Source of the DNA: Sinorhizobium sp. B11
GTDB lineage: Bacteria > Pseudomonadota > Alphaproteobacteria > Rhizobiales > Rhizobiaceae
Direction of reading: 5' to 3'
DNA: 64,000 nt
NCBI GenBank assembly: GCA_039725955.1
Contig: CP091034.1
Span: 2,914,001 to 2,978,000 of the forward strand
In this document: in pieces, positions 35,163-43,454 of the stretch
Layout of the letters: the number at the start of each line of letters is the position of its first letter
How positions within the stretch are numbered: the stretch's first letter is position 1
The notes under the pieces: generated by a model
The model's input: only the letters and a program-made list of their open reading frames with translations
Databases searched by the model: none
What the model was told of the DNA's origin: nothing
Position numbers and translations under genes: made by a program

Positions 35163-35876
35163 ATGACACGCACATCAACGATCGAACTGTTGCTTGCAGC
35201 TACTCTAGCGTTGCTCGGCGGCAGCGCTCTCGCTCAGGACGCAGCCCCGAAGCCGCATGTTCCGCTCGAGAAGACTATCGGCCAGGTCAGTCGCCAGGGA
35301 CCGGTCGCATCGCTGATCGTCGTCAATTCGGATGGCGCGAAGCTTGAAGGAGACAAGCTGACCCAGACGGGCGTCTCCTCAAACGCCATCATCTTCGCAG
35401 ACCGGCCCGTCCGGGCAGCCGGCCATCTGGCAACGGACGAACTCGTCAAGCAATGGGGGACCGGACCTGACAATTTCGATGCGGATCCACCCAATGCCAC
35501 CGTCTCAGTCCTCGGCGGTGGCTCAAACATTGCCGATGCTGTCGTCACGCTGAAATCGCCCAAGCTTGAGGGCACGACTCTGACTTTCGACGTTTCAGTG
35601 CTGGAAGGGAGCCTTGCCGGCTCCTCCGGACCTGCCGCCGTCTTCATCGATCATTGGCGCGGCTGGAACAATGCCGGCTGGTATGGCTTGGGCCTTGCGA
35701 CAGGCGCCGCCTTTGGTCTGGCGGCCCGTCCGGGCTATGCAGCGCCCTACTATCCCCCTCCGTACTATCCGCCGGTCGAAGCCAACCCCTGCCCTCCCGG
35801 CTACTGGCTCGGCCCGTGGGGACATTGCCGCGACACGCCTTATCACGGCCGCCTGCCCAACGGCAGCTGGCAATAA
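35163..35876 (+). CDS. Exported protein with C-terminal WGHCR-type motif
   Basis: 237 residues from the ATG at 35163 (AAGGAAGG upstream); a longer open frame to 34830 overlaps the preceding gene and is a shadow. Signal peptide ends SALAQ near residue 25. The mature part (about 30-165) looks like an all-beta domain (VASLIVVNSDGAKLEGDKLTQTG, FADRPVRAAGHL). It is followed by a low-complexity Tyr/Pro stretch (YYPPPYYPP) and the terminal motif CPPGYWLGPWGHCRDTPYHG. Similar tails occur on small secreted proteins of rhizobia. Function unknown. A decayed copy of the tail lies at 34225. Confidence 0.75.
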   Translation: MTRTSTIELLLAATLALLGGSALAQDAAPKPHVPLEKTIGQVSRQGPVASLIVVNSDGAKLEGDKLTQTGVSSNAIIFADRPVRAAGHLATDELVKQWGTGPDNFDADPPNATVSVLGGGSNIADAVVTLKSPKLEGTTLTFDVSVLEGSLAGSSGPAAVFIDHWRGWNNAGWYGLGLATGAAFGLAARPGYAAPYYPPPYYPPVEANPCPPGYWLGPWGHCRDTPYHGRLPNGSWQ

Positions 35877-35888
35877 GCCGGTATGAAC

Positions 35889-35910
35889 GGGCGGGATAGA
35901 ATTCCCGCCC
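35889..35910 (+). terminator. Hairpin after the exported-protein cluster
   Basis: Perfect eight-base stem GGGCGGGA / TCCCGCCC with a six-base loop, 13 bases past the stop. There is no T run, so it may only stabilise or weakly terminate the transcript. Confidence 0.5.
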
Positions 35911-36034
35911 TCGCGACACGTACAGTCATGCCCCTACAGCCGCGCAATTTCCGGATAGCTCGGGAACATCCGTATCCGGCCGGAGTGGACGATATTTCGT
36001 CAGCGCCGGCTGTCGCGACCGGGTGCGCCTTTTG

Positions 36035-37300
36035 CTAGCCGTCGTCGCGCATCGTCTCGCGCTGGGTGATCAGCCGAGCGCTGTGCTGGCCGCTCATATA
36101 GATCCAGAACCAGTTCCAAGCGACGCTGAAACGCGAGCGGGTGCCGATCAGGAAGTAAATATGGGCAAGACCCCAGATCCACCAGGCAAGCCAGCCCTTG
36201 AGCTTGAAAGGGCCGAAATCGATGATCGCCGCACTCTTGCCGATCGTTGCCAGGCTCCCCTGATGGAAATATTTGAATGGCGCAGGCGCGGGTTTGCCGG
36301 ACATGCGCGCCCGGATCACCTTCGCGACATAACCGCCCTGCTGCTTGGCAGCCGGCGCAATACCCGGCACCGGCTTGCCATTCTCCTGGGTTACGGAGGC
36401 CGTGTCACCGATCACGAAGACATCCCGCAGGCCCGGTGCCGTCAGATCCTTTTCGACGATGGTGCGCCCTGCCCGGTCGGCCGGCACGCCAAGCCAGAGC
36501 GCCGCATGCGAGGCTTGCACGCCCGCCGCCCACACGATGGTCCGGCTCGGAATGAAGGCCTCACCCATGGTTACGCCACCGGCAGTGCACTGTGTCACCG
36601 GCGTTCCCGTCAGCACCTCGACACCGAGTTTTTCGAGCGCCTTCCGCGCATAGGCCGAGAGATCCTCGGCAAAGGCAGGCAGCACGCGCGGTCCTGCCTC
36701 GATCAGCACGACACGGGTCTTGCGCGTATCGATATTGCGGAATTCCTTGGGCAGCGTGAAATGCGCGAGCTCTGCAATAATGCCGGCAAGCTCGACACCA
36801 GTCGGGCCTGCGCCGACGATGGAAAAGGTCAGGAGCGCATCGCGCACCGCGGGATCGCTTTCCACTTCCGCCCGCTCGAAGGCAAGCAGCACACGGCGGC
36901 GGATCGTCGTCGCATCTTCCAGCGTCTTCAGGCCGGGTGCGACCGGTTCCCATTCGTCATGGCCGAAATAGGCATGCGTGGCGCCGGTCGCCAGCACCAG
37001 CGTGTCGTAGTTCAGCACCATGCCGCTGCGCAGCGTAACGGTCTTTGCTTGTGCATCGACGCCATTGACCTCGCCGAGCAGCGTCGTCACCTCGGGCCGG
37101 TCGGCATAGAGGTGGCGGATCGGCCAGGCGATCTCGGAAGTGGACAGGATCGTGGTTGCCACCTGATAGAGAAGCGGCTGAAAGAGATGATGGTTGCGCC
37201 GATCGATCAGCGTGATCTTCACGCCCGCCCCCTTCAACCCGTTGACGAGCTGCAGCCCGCCGAAGCCGCCGCCGACAACGACGACATGATGTTCGCTCAT
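36035..37300 (-). CDS. ndh: Type II NADH dehydrogenase (NDH-2)
   Basis: 421 residues. Two dinucleotide folds are visible: the FAD site VVVGGGFGGLQLVNGLKG at residues 6-23 and the NADH site IVGAGPTGVELAGIIAEL around 165. Other marks are LVLATGATHAYFGHDEWE and the second FAD contact VFVIGDTASV, then AKQQGGYVAKVI near the quinone site. The C-terminal hydrophobic segment (WLAWWIWGLAHIYFLIG) is the membrane anchor. It feeds electrons from NADH to quinone without pumping protons. Monocistronic, ATG start. Confidence 0.92.
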   Translation of the reverse strand: MSEHHVVVVGGGFGGLQLVNGLKGAGVKITLIDRRNHHLFQPLLYQVATTILSTSEIAWPIRHLYADRPEVTTLLGEVNGVDAQAKTVTLRSGMVLNYDTLVLATGATHAYFGHDEWEPVAPGLKTLEDATTIRRRVLLAFERAEVESDPAVRDALLTFSIVGAGPTGVELAGIIAELAHFTLPKEFRNIDTRKTRVVLIEAGPRVLPAFAEDLSAYARKALEKLGVEVLTGTPVTQCTAGGVTMGEAFIPSRTIVWAAGVQASHAALWLGVPADRAGRTIVEKDLTAPGLRDVFVIGDTASVTQENGKPVPGIAPAAKQQGGYVAKVIRARMSGKPAPAPFKYFHQGSLATIGKSAAIIDFGPFKLKGWLAWWIWGLAHIYFLIGTRSRFSVAWNWFWIYMSGQHSARLITQRETMRDDG

Positions 37301-37388
37301 GACCCTACCCTTTCGTCATTTCGCTGCAGCAAATGTCGCCTTTCGCAGGAAGGATTCAACCGCCGTTTCAGCATGCCTGCCCACGACT

Positions 37389-37850
37389 TCAGGCATAGGA
37401 GACAGGTATGGAGTTGCCGCTCTTCATCAGTTCCATGGAGATCGAGGCAGAGACATCGAAAAGCTCGATGCGGCGTACGATGCGCTTGTAGATGACGTCG
37501 TAGTGCTCGACGCGAGGCAGCACGATCTTGAGGATGTAATCGTAGTTGCCGGTCAGCCGGTGCGCCTCGACGATCTCGGGGATATCGCTGATCGCCCGCC
37601 GAAAACTCTCGGTCCACTCGTCGGAATGATGTGCGGTCTTCACAAGCGCGAAGACGGTCGTCGGCACGCCCATCTTCTCCCGATCGAGCACGACGATGCG
37701 CCGCGCGATATGGCCGGTCTCTTCCAGCCGCTGGATGCGCCGCGAACAGGCGGAAACCGAAAGCGCCACCTGTTCGGCAAGCTCGGTCACGGAGATGCCT
37801 GCATTCTCTTGCAGGATATCGAGAATCCGCCTGTCGCGATCGTCGATCAT
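37389..37850 (-). CDS. Lrp/AsnC family transcriptional regulator
   Basis: 153 residues from the ATG at 37850; the open frame further up reads unlike Lrp and has no ribosome site. N-terminal HTH DRRILDILQENAGISVTELAEQVALSVSACSRRIQRLEETG, linker strand, then the RAM ligand domain (VPTTVFALVKTAHHS ... VEAHRLTGNYDYILKIVL). Lrp-like proteins form octamers that sense amino acids. It is divergent from a racemase gene with 150 bases between them, so that gene is the probable target. Confidence 0.9.
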   Translation of the reverse strand: MIDDRDRRILDILQENAGISVTELAEQVALSVSACSRRIQRLEETGHIARRIVVLDREKMGVPTTVFALVKTAHHSDEWTESFRRAISDIPEIVEAHRLTGNYDYILKIVLPRVEHYDVIYKRIVRRIELFDVSASISMELMKSGNSIPVSYA

Positions 37851-38000
37851 GAAAAGTCCACGCTGAAATTTTGCAGAGAAATCGAAAATGGTGCAAAAGT
37901 ATAGCACAGAACGATGCAAAAGAACAAACAACGCAAACACATCGCGCCCGATCTGCAGCATCATCAGGACATCAGAAAACACTCCAGGGAGCGAGCATCC

Positions 38001-38723
38001 ATGAAAACAATCGGCCTCATCGGCGGCATGAGCTTCGAAAGTTCGGCAGTTTACTATCGTCTCATCAACGAAATGGTGCGTGAGCGCCTGGGCGGCCTAG
38101 CCTCTGCCGAACTGACCATGCATTCGGTGAATTTCGAAGAGATCGTTGCCCTGCAGAAGGCCGGCGCCTGGGACAAGGCTGCCTCGCGCCTCGGCGATGT
38201 TGCGTTGCGTCTGCAGATTGCCGGTGCCGATTGCGTGCTGATCTGCACCAACACCATGCATCTGATCGCGCCCGAGGTTGCGACACATATCTCCGTGCCG
38301 CTGATCCACATCATCGACGAGACCGCCAAGACGATTCACGCAGCAGGCTGCAAGCGCCCGCTGCTACTCGCCACGCGATACACGATGGAGCACGGCTTCT
38401 ATACCGAGCGCATGAAGAGCCTCGGCCTCGACATCGTCGTGCCTGATGCCGCCGACCGCACCACCGTCCATGACATCATCTTCAACGAGCTCTGCGCCGG
38501 CAAGGTGCTCGACAGCTCGCGGGAAAAACTGATGGCCGTGATCGAACGCGCCCACGCCAAGGGCGCCGATGGCATCATCCTCGGCTGCACCGAGATCTGC
38601 CTGATCCTCGATCCCGATCATCTGCCCCTGCCCGGCTTCGACACGACGACAATCCACGCCCGCGCCGCTGTCGATTTCGCGTTCGAGGGAGAGCTCCCAA
38701 ACGAAGAAGAAGACGCGGCCTGA
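38001..38723 (+). CDS. Aspartate/glutamate racemase family protein
   Basis: 240 residues from the ATG at 38001 (AGGGAG upstream). The start KTIGLIGGMSFESSAVYYRLIN is typical of aspartate racemases. Both catalytic cysteines are present, in LICTNTMH (about residue 80) and LGCTEICLIL (about 195), so a cofactor-independent two-base racemisation is expected. It may make or break down a D-amino acid, with aspartate most likely. The divergent Lrp gene supports amino-acid-responsive control. Confidence 0.9.
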   Translation: MKTIGLIGGMSFESSAVYYRLINEMVRERLGGLASAELTMHSVNFEEIVALQKAGAWDKAASRLGDVALRLQIAGADCVLICTNTMHLIAPEVATHISVPLIHIIDETAKTIHAAGCKRPLLLATRYTMEHGFYTERMKSLGLDIVVPDAADRTTVHDIIFNELCAGKVLDSSREKLMAVIERAHAKGADGIILGCTEICLILDPDHLPLPGFDTTTIHARAAVDFAFEGELPNEEEDAA

Positions 38724-38768
38724 GCCATCAATTTAGTTGACTCAGTCAAATAAAAGCAGCAGGGTTTC

Positions 38769-38859
38769 GATAGAACGCCGTGCGTCCATTCTGACGCACG
38801 GTGTTCTATCTCTTTGAATCTGCGCATCAGGCTTACCGAAAATCGAAACGGATTTTCGG
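38769..38859. repeat. Two-hairpin intergenic repeat, copy 1
   Basis: First hairpin 38769-38810: an 18-base stem beginning GATAGAACGCCGTGCGTC with a six-base loop and one G-T pair. Second hairpin 38836-38859: CCGAAAATC / GATTTTCGG. A shortened copy in opposite orientation lies at 43340-43414. The element has the look of dispersed rhizobial palindromic repeats. It may also serve as the terminator of the racemase gene. Confidence 0.7.
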
Positions 38860-38883
38860 GCCGGTGCTGTAGGAGACCCTGCC

Positions 38884-39801
38884 ATGACCGATATTGCCCT
38901 CATCGAGTCCGCCCGCGAATTCAATCGCTTCTACACGAACTTCCTCGGCCTTCTGAACAAGGCCTATCTCGATACCCCCTTCACGCTGACCGATGCGCGT
39001 GTGCTCTTCGAGATCGGCGCCCATGATGGCGTCAATGCCGGCGCCCTCGCCCGCGACCTGCAGCTCGATCCCGCCTATCTCAGCCGCATCCTCAAGCGCT
39101 TTCGCGAAGAACACTTCATTGAGGCAACGCCCGATCCGGCCGATCAGCGCAGCCAGATTCTGACTGTCACCGCCAGGGGTCGCGCCCAGTTCGAAGAGCT
39201 CGGCAGCCGCTCCAACGCCCAGATCGCCGCCCGCTTCAATACGCTCGCCGATGGCGAGCCGCAGGCCGCCATTGCCGCCATGCGAACGATCCGCGCGATC
39301 CTCGATCCTCAGGCAAAACCGGCAGCCCCCGTCATCCGCCCGCATCGCGCCGGCGATATCGGCTGGATCGTCCAGAGCCAGGGACGTTTCTATGCCGAGG
39401 AATATGGCTGGGACCTGCGCTTCGAGGGGCTGGTCGCCGACGTCGCCGGCAAGTTCCTCGCCAGTTTCGATCCCGAGATGGAATATTGCTGGATCGCCGA
39501 GCGCGGCGGCATCAATCTCGGCTCGGTGCTGATCACCAATGGTGGCGATGGCATTGCCAAGCTCCGCCTGCTCTATGTCGACAGGGCCGCCCGCGGTCTC
39601 GGCCTTGGCAGGCAACTCGTCGACGAGTGCATCGCCTTCTCCCGCCGGAAGGGGTACCGGCAGATTTCGCTCTGGACCAACGACTTCCTCCACACCGCCC
39701 GTGCCATCTATCAGAAGGCCGGCTTCCGGCTTGTCTCCGAAGAGAGACATCGCATGTTCGGCCCGGAAGCGAACGGCCAGACCTGGGTGCTCGACCTCTG
39801 A
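38884..39801 (+). CDS. MarR-type HTH / GNAT acetyltransferase fusion protein
   Basis: 305 residues. Residues 1 to about 140 form a MarR winged helix (FTLTDARVLFEIGAHDGVNAGALARDLQLDPAYLSRILKRFREEHFIE ... DQRSQILTVTARGR). Residues about 150-305 are a GNAT domain with the acetyl-CoA loop LLYVDRAARGLGLGRQLVDECIAFSRRKG and the later ARAIYQKAGFRLVSEE. Such fusions are a known bacterial class; they may couple sensing or modification of a small molecule to gene control. Target genes and substrate are unknown. Confidence 0.9.
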   Translation: MTDIALIESAREFNRFYTNFLGLLNKAYLDTPFTLTDARVLFEIGAHDGVNAGALARDLQLDPAYLSRILKRFREEHFIEATPDPADQRSQILTVTARGRAQFEELGSRSNAQIAARFNTLADGEPQAAIAAMRTIRAILDPQAKPAAPVIRPHRAGDIGWIVQSQGRFYAEEYGWDLRFEGLVADVAGKFLASFDPEMEYCWIAERGGINLGSVLITNGGDGIAKLRLLYVDRAARGLGLGRQLVDECIAFSRRKGYRQISLWTNDFLHTARAIYQKAGFRLVSEERHRMFGPEANGQTWVLDL

Positions 39802-39861
39802 TTTTGCTGCCTGGCAGAAAATTTACTTGATTTGGAAACGGTCATTCCCTAATTAGGCGCC

Positions 39862-40485
39862 ATGACCGTTGACACCCTCACACCTGACCCGAAAACCCGC
39901 AGCCGCGGCCGCCCGCGCGAGTTCGACATGGACTCGGCACTCGATGCGGCTTTGCGCGTCTTCTCCGAGCGCGGCTACCATGCCGCCTCCATCAGCGAAT
40001 TGACCGAGGCCATGGGCCTTGCCTCCGGCAGCGTCTACAAGGCTTTCAAGGATAAGCGCGGCATCTTTCTTGCCGCCTTCAGGCGCTATCGCCAGCTCGG
40101 CCGCGGCCGGCTGGAGGCGAAGATCGCATCCGTAAAGACGGGCCGCGAAAAGGTCTTCCAGATGGTCCTGTATTACGCCGAGCTTTCCCACGGCGAAGCG
40201 GGCCTCAAGGGCTGCCTCGTCGTCGGTGGCGCAAACGACATTTCGCTGCTCGACGAGGAGACTGCGGAACATGTGGCCGCCGCCTTTTCCGCTGATGAAA
40301 AGCTGATGGCCGATCTCATCCGCATCGGCCAGGCCGATGGCACGATCCCGTCAACTGTGGATGCCGATACGACCGCCCTCACATTTCTCTGCCTGACGAA
40401 GGGCTTTCGCGTCATCGGGAGGACGGGACGCGGCGAGAAAGAGATGATGGCTGCGGCCGAGGCCGCAATGCGTCTCGTAACTTGA
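39862..40485 (+). CDS. TetR/AcrR family transcriptional regulator
   Basis: 207 residues. The start KTRSRGRPREFDMDSALDAALRVFSERGYHAASISELTEAMGLASGSVYKAFKDKRGIFLAAFRRY is a canonical TetR HTH. The C-terminal helical domain carries GLKGCLVVGGANDISLLDEE, as in the AcrR/YcdC-like branch that controls efflux pumps. Upstream, TAATTAGGC and nearby A+T-rich bases may hold the promoter. It precedes an MFS transporter gene on the same strand by 93 bases, which it likely represses. Confidence 0.9.
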   Translation: MTVDTLTPDPKTRSRGRPREFDMDSALDAALRVFSERGYHAASISELTEAMGLASGSVYKAFKDKRGIFLAAFRRYRQLGRGRLEAKIASVKTGREKVFQMVLYYAELSHGEAGLKGCLVVGGANDISLLDEETAEHVAAAFSADEKLMADLIRIGQADGTIPSTVDADTTALTFLCLTKGFRVIGRTGRGEKEMMAAAEAAMRLVT

Positions 40486-40578
40486 TGACAGAAATACCGT
40501 CATCCGGTCAGGGATCGGGTGGCGGCAAACGATAAAATTGCATTCAATCCTCCCAATCATTGCCTATTGGAGTTTCTG

Positions 40579-41787
40579 ATGAGCGTTTCAGCCACCACTC
40601 AGGATGCGGCCTTGCCTCGCGCCCTATCCCCTTGGCTAACCTTCCTTTTTGCAGCCTCCTGCGGCTTCGTCGCCGCCAACCTCTATTACGGCCAGCCACT
40701 GGCAGGCCTGATCAGCGCCGATCTCGGTTTCTCGCCTGCCGCAACTGGCCTCATCGTCACGCTCACGCAGATAGGCTACGGTCTCGGCCTTCTGCTCCTG
40801 GTGCCGCTTGCCGACCTCTTCGAAAATCGCCGTCTCATCCTGACACTGACGGTCGGCTCCGCCCTTGCCCTCGTCGGCGCGGCCTTCTCCTCCACGCCCG
40901 GCATGTTCCTGACGGCTTCGCTCTGTATCGGTCTCGCCTCGGTCGCAGCGCAGGTCCTCGTCCCCTTCGCCGCCAGCATGGCGCCGGACGCGACGCGCGG
41001 CCAGGTCGTCGGCAATGTCATGAGCGGCCTGCTCTGCGGCATCATGCTCGCCCGCCCCTTCGCGAGCCTCGTTGCCCAAGCCTCGTCCTGGCATATGGTC
41101 TACTATGTCACTGCAGCGGTCATGATCGCCCTCGGCATCGTGCTGCGCGCCAACCTGCCGGTCCGCGTCCCCCACACCAAGCTGCGGTACGGTGAACTGC
41201 TGGCCTCCATGGGCCATCTTGCGGTGAACTCGCGCGTGCTGCAGCGCCGCGCCCTCTATCAGGCCGGCATGTTCGGCGCCTTCAGCCTGTTCTGGACGAC
41301 TGCGCCGCTGCTGCTCGCCAGCCCCGCCTTCGGCATCTCGCAGAGCGGCATCGCTCTCTTTGCGCTTGCCGGTGCCGCCGGCGCCATTGCCTCGCCGATT
41401 GCCGGCCGTCTGGCCGATCGCGGCATGACGAAGGTCGCATCCACGCTCGCCATGCTGCTCGGCATGGGCTCCTTCCTCATCAGCCACTTCGCCACCGATG
41501 GCTCGCTGATGGCGCTCATCCTGCTGACGGCTGCTGCGATCCTCCTGGATTTCGGCGTGACCACCAATCTCGTCTGCGGCCAGCGCGCCATCTACGGGCT
41601 GAGCCCGGAACATCGTGGCCGCTTGAACGGCCTCTTCATGGCGACCTTCTTCACCGGCGGCGCCATTGGTTCGGCGCTCGGCGGCTGGGCCTATGCAACG
41701 GGTGGCTGGACGATGGCGGCCTGGATCGGCTTCTGCTTCCCGGCAGTCGCCTTCCTGTTCTTCCTGACGGAAGGCCGCGAGAAGTAA
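40579..41787 (+). CDS. MFS transporter (DHA1-like)
   Basis: 402 residues from the ATG at 40579 (TTGGAG upstream); the frame is open to 40519 without a ribosome site. About 12 membrane helices. Motif A-like LLLVPLADLFENRRLIL follows helix 2, and GAIASPIAGRLADRGMTKV is the matching loop in the second half. The family includes drug and sugar efflux carriers. Position behind the TetR gene makes a repressor/efflux pair probable. Substrate unknown. A strong hairpin follows the stop. Confidence 0.9.
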   Translation: MSVSATTQDAALPRALSPWLTFLFAASCGFVAANLYYGQPLAGLISADLGFSPAATGLIVTLTQIGYGLGLLLLVPLADLFENRRLILTLTVGSALALVGAAFSSTPGMFLTASLCIGLASVAAQVLVPFAASMAPDATRGQVVGNVMSGLLCGIMLARPFASLVAQASSWHMVYYVTAAVMIALGIVLRANLPVRVPHTKLRYGELLASMGHLAVNSRVLQRRALYQAGMFGAFSLFWTTAPLLLASPAFGISQSGIALFALAGAAGAIASPIAGRLADRGMTKVASTLAMLLGMGSFLISHFATDGSLMALILLTAAAILLDFGVTTNLVCGQRAIYGLSPEHRGRLNGLFMATFFTGGAIGSALGGWAYATGGWTMAAWIGFCFPAVAFLFFLTEGREK

Positions 41788-41794
41788 TCATTCA

Positions 41795-41821
41795 GGATCA
41801 GGCGGCTTGTCCGCCTGATCC
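41795..41821 (+). terminator. Hairpin after the MFS gene
   Basis: Perfect 11-base stem GGATCAGGCGG / CCGCCTGATCC with a CTTGT loop, eight bases past the stop. No T run follows, so efficiency is uncertain. Confidence 0.6.
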
Positions 41822-41827
41822 TCTACA

Positions 41828-41871
41828 GCAATTCCAGCAAAAGTGTGCAGCGGTTTTGCGTCCGGAATTGC
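41828..41871. repeat. Dispersed 44-bp intergenic repeat, copy 2
   Basis: Starts GCAATTCCAG and ends CCGGAATTGC, with about 40 of 44 bases equal to the copy at 18567-18610. It occupies the short gap between the convergent MFS and HxlR genes. Confidence 0.75.
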
Positions 41872-41874
41872 GCT

Positions 41875-42321
41875 CTACACAGCATCGGCGTCGAAGCGAA
41901 GCCGGGCGGCCCGAACTCCGTCATGGTTCGCTTCGGCCCAGTTCAGAAGCTGCGACAGCGCCGTATAGAGCGAGCGGCCGAAATCGGTCATACGATATTC
42001 CACGCTCGGCGGCTTCGTCGGAAAAACCTCCCGCTCGATATAGCCGTCGCGCTGCAGGTCGCGCAGCGACTGGGTGAGCATGCGCTGGGAAATATCCGGG
42101 ATCATCCGGCGCAACTCGCCGAAGCGATAGGGCTGCTTGGCGAGCGCCTCCAGAAGCAGGGTCGACCATTTGCCGCCGATCTGCTGCAACACGTCCCGCA
42201 CCGGACAATTGGTAAAATCCAGACTGGCTAGGTCGATCTCGCGCCGCGCGCCGCCCTGCCCATCGGCGGGCACTGCCGACTGGCGCGTTCTTTCCTTCAG
42301 GCTAACGATGGTTCCGGCCAT
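41875..42321 (-). CDS. HxlR family transcriptional regulator
   Basis: 148 residues, ATG with AAGGGAA upstream. The winged-helix domain is CPVRDVLQQIGGKWSTLLLEALAKQPYRFGELRRMIPDISQRMLTQSLRDLQRDGYIERE. The single Cys just before the first helix (TNCPVRDVL) is the position used for thiol sensing of quinones or oxidants in YodB, CatR and QorR. It is divergent from an NmrA-like oxidoreductase gene, the usual layout for redox-controlled quinone detoxification. Confidence 0.9.
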   Translation of the reverse strand: MAGTIVSLKERTRQSAVPADGQGGARREIDLASLDFTNCPVRDVLQQIGGKWSTLLLEALAKQPYRFGELRRMIPDISQRMLTQSLRDLQRDGYIEREVFPTKPPSVEYRMTDFGRSLYTALSQLLNWAEANHDGVRAARLRFDADAV

Positions 42322-42442
42322 GAGCTGGTTCCCTTTTGGTAACGAACTCCCGAAAAACTGCCTTCTTTACAGCATCGGGTCAATTCCTATTCTAGTGTTA
42401 CTCTCTTTTTGAGACCACCTGTCAACCACTATAGAGGATATC

Positions 42443-43330
42443 ATGAGCGAAACCATTCTCGTCACCGGCGCAGCAGGCCAGCTCGGCCAGCGTGTCGTCC
42501 ATCACCTGATCGAAAGCTACGAGGTCGCTCCGGCAAACATCATCGCCGCGACCCGCAGCCCGGAAAAGCTCGCCGGTCTCGCTGCCAAGGGTGTCGTCAC
42601 CCGCAAGGCGGATTTCGATGATGCCGCCGGCCTCGAAGCCGCCTTTGCCGGCGTCGACCGCCTGCTGATCATCAGCACTGACGCGCTCGACACACCCGGC
42701 AAGCGCCTGATCCAGCATAAGGCCGCCGTCGCCGCCGCCGTCAAGGCCAAGGTGAAACACATTACCTACACCTCGATGCCGGCCCCCGATAATTCGCTCA
42801 TCACCTTCGCGCCCGACCACCTCGGCACCGAAAATGCCATCAAGGAAAGCGGCATCCCCTACACGATCGTGCGCGACGCCTGGTATCACGACAACTACAT
42901 GCACAGCATGCCGCACAATCTGCAGGCCGGAAAATGGTTCACCTCGGCGGGTGACGGCAAGATCTCGACCATCTCGCGTGACGACTGCGCGCTCGCCATT
43001 GCCTCGGCTCTTGCAGCCGGCATCTCGGCAAGCGCCATCTACACGCTGACCGGCAAACAGTCGCTGACATCAAAGGAGATCGCCGCCATCGCCACCGAGG
43101 CCACCGGCAAGCCGCTGGACGTCGTCACCGTGACCGACGAGCAGCTCGGCCAGGGCCTCCGCGGCGCCGGCCTGCCGGGCTTCGTTGCCGACATGCTCGT
43201 CTCTGCCGACGCCAATATCCGCGCTGGCAAGTTCGACATCGTCACCGATGACTTCACCAAGCTGACGGGCAAAGAACCGCAGTCGCTGAAGGATTACTTC
43301 ATCGCCAACAAGGCCGCTCTCATCGCCTGA
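42443..43330 (+). CDS. NmrA-like NAD(P)H-binding oxidoreductase (QorB-like SDR)
   Basis: 295 residues. The NADP-binding motif is LVTGAAGQLGQRVVHHL at the N-terminus (GxxGxxG), followed by VTRKADFDDAAGLEAAFAGVDRLLIIST. The atypical SDR lacks the YxxxK catalytic pair, as usual in the NmrA/QorB group that reduces quinones with NADPH. It is probably repressed by the divergent HxlR protein until quinones or oxidants modify that protein. ATG at 42443 with TAGAGGATAT upstream. Confidence 0.88.
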   Translation: MSETILVTGAAGQLGQRVVHHLIESYEVAPANIIAATRSPEKLAGLAAKGVVTRKADFDDAAGLEAAFAGVDRLLIISTDALDTPGKRLIQHKAAVAAAVKAKVKHITYTSMPAPDNSLITFAPDHLGTENAIKESGIPYTIVRDAWYHDNYMHSMPHNLQAGKWFTSAGDGKISTISRDDCALAIASALAAGISASAIYTLTGKQSLTSKEIAAIATEATGKPLDVVTVTDEQLGQGLRGAGLPGFVADMLVSADANIRAGKFDIVTDDFTKLTGKEPQSLKDYFIANKAALIA

Positions 43331-43339
43331 GCCGGCCCG

Positions 43340-43414
43340 CAGCATCGGCCCGAAGATCGGAATCGATTTTCGTAAGAGCGGCCTTTGTGCGTCCGAATGG
43401 ACGCGCGCCGCTCG
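43340..43414. repeat. Two-hairpin intergenic repeat, copy 2 (inverted, shortened)
   Basis: Reads CAGCATCGGCCCGAAGATC onward on the plus strand. This matches the reverse complement of 38836-38880 closely, then GTGCGTCC / GGACGC matches the large hairpin of copy 1, with about 28 bases between the two parts missing. It lies between the convergent oxidoreductase and pdxJ genes. A GC-rich hairpin (GCCCGCCCT / AGGGCGGGC, 43418-43446) follows and may act as a terminator. Confidence 0.6.
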
Positions 43415-43454
43415 AATGCCCGCCCTTTCATCCACAGAGGGCGGGCCTTTCTTG

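Noticed and set aside
36023..37495. Open frame of 490 codons on the plus strand, antisense to ndh
   Set aside because: It is the shadow of NDH-2, with no ribosome site and low-complexity Arg/His/Ala content. The same reasoning excludes the long antisense frames at 7417-9093, 17415-18614, 57475-58797 and 60077-61510.
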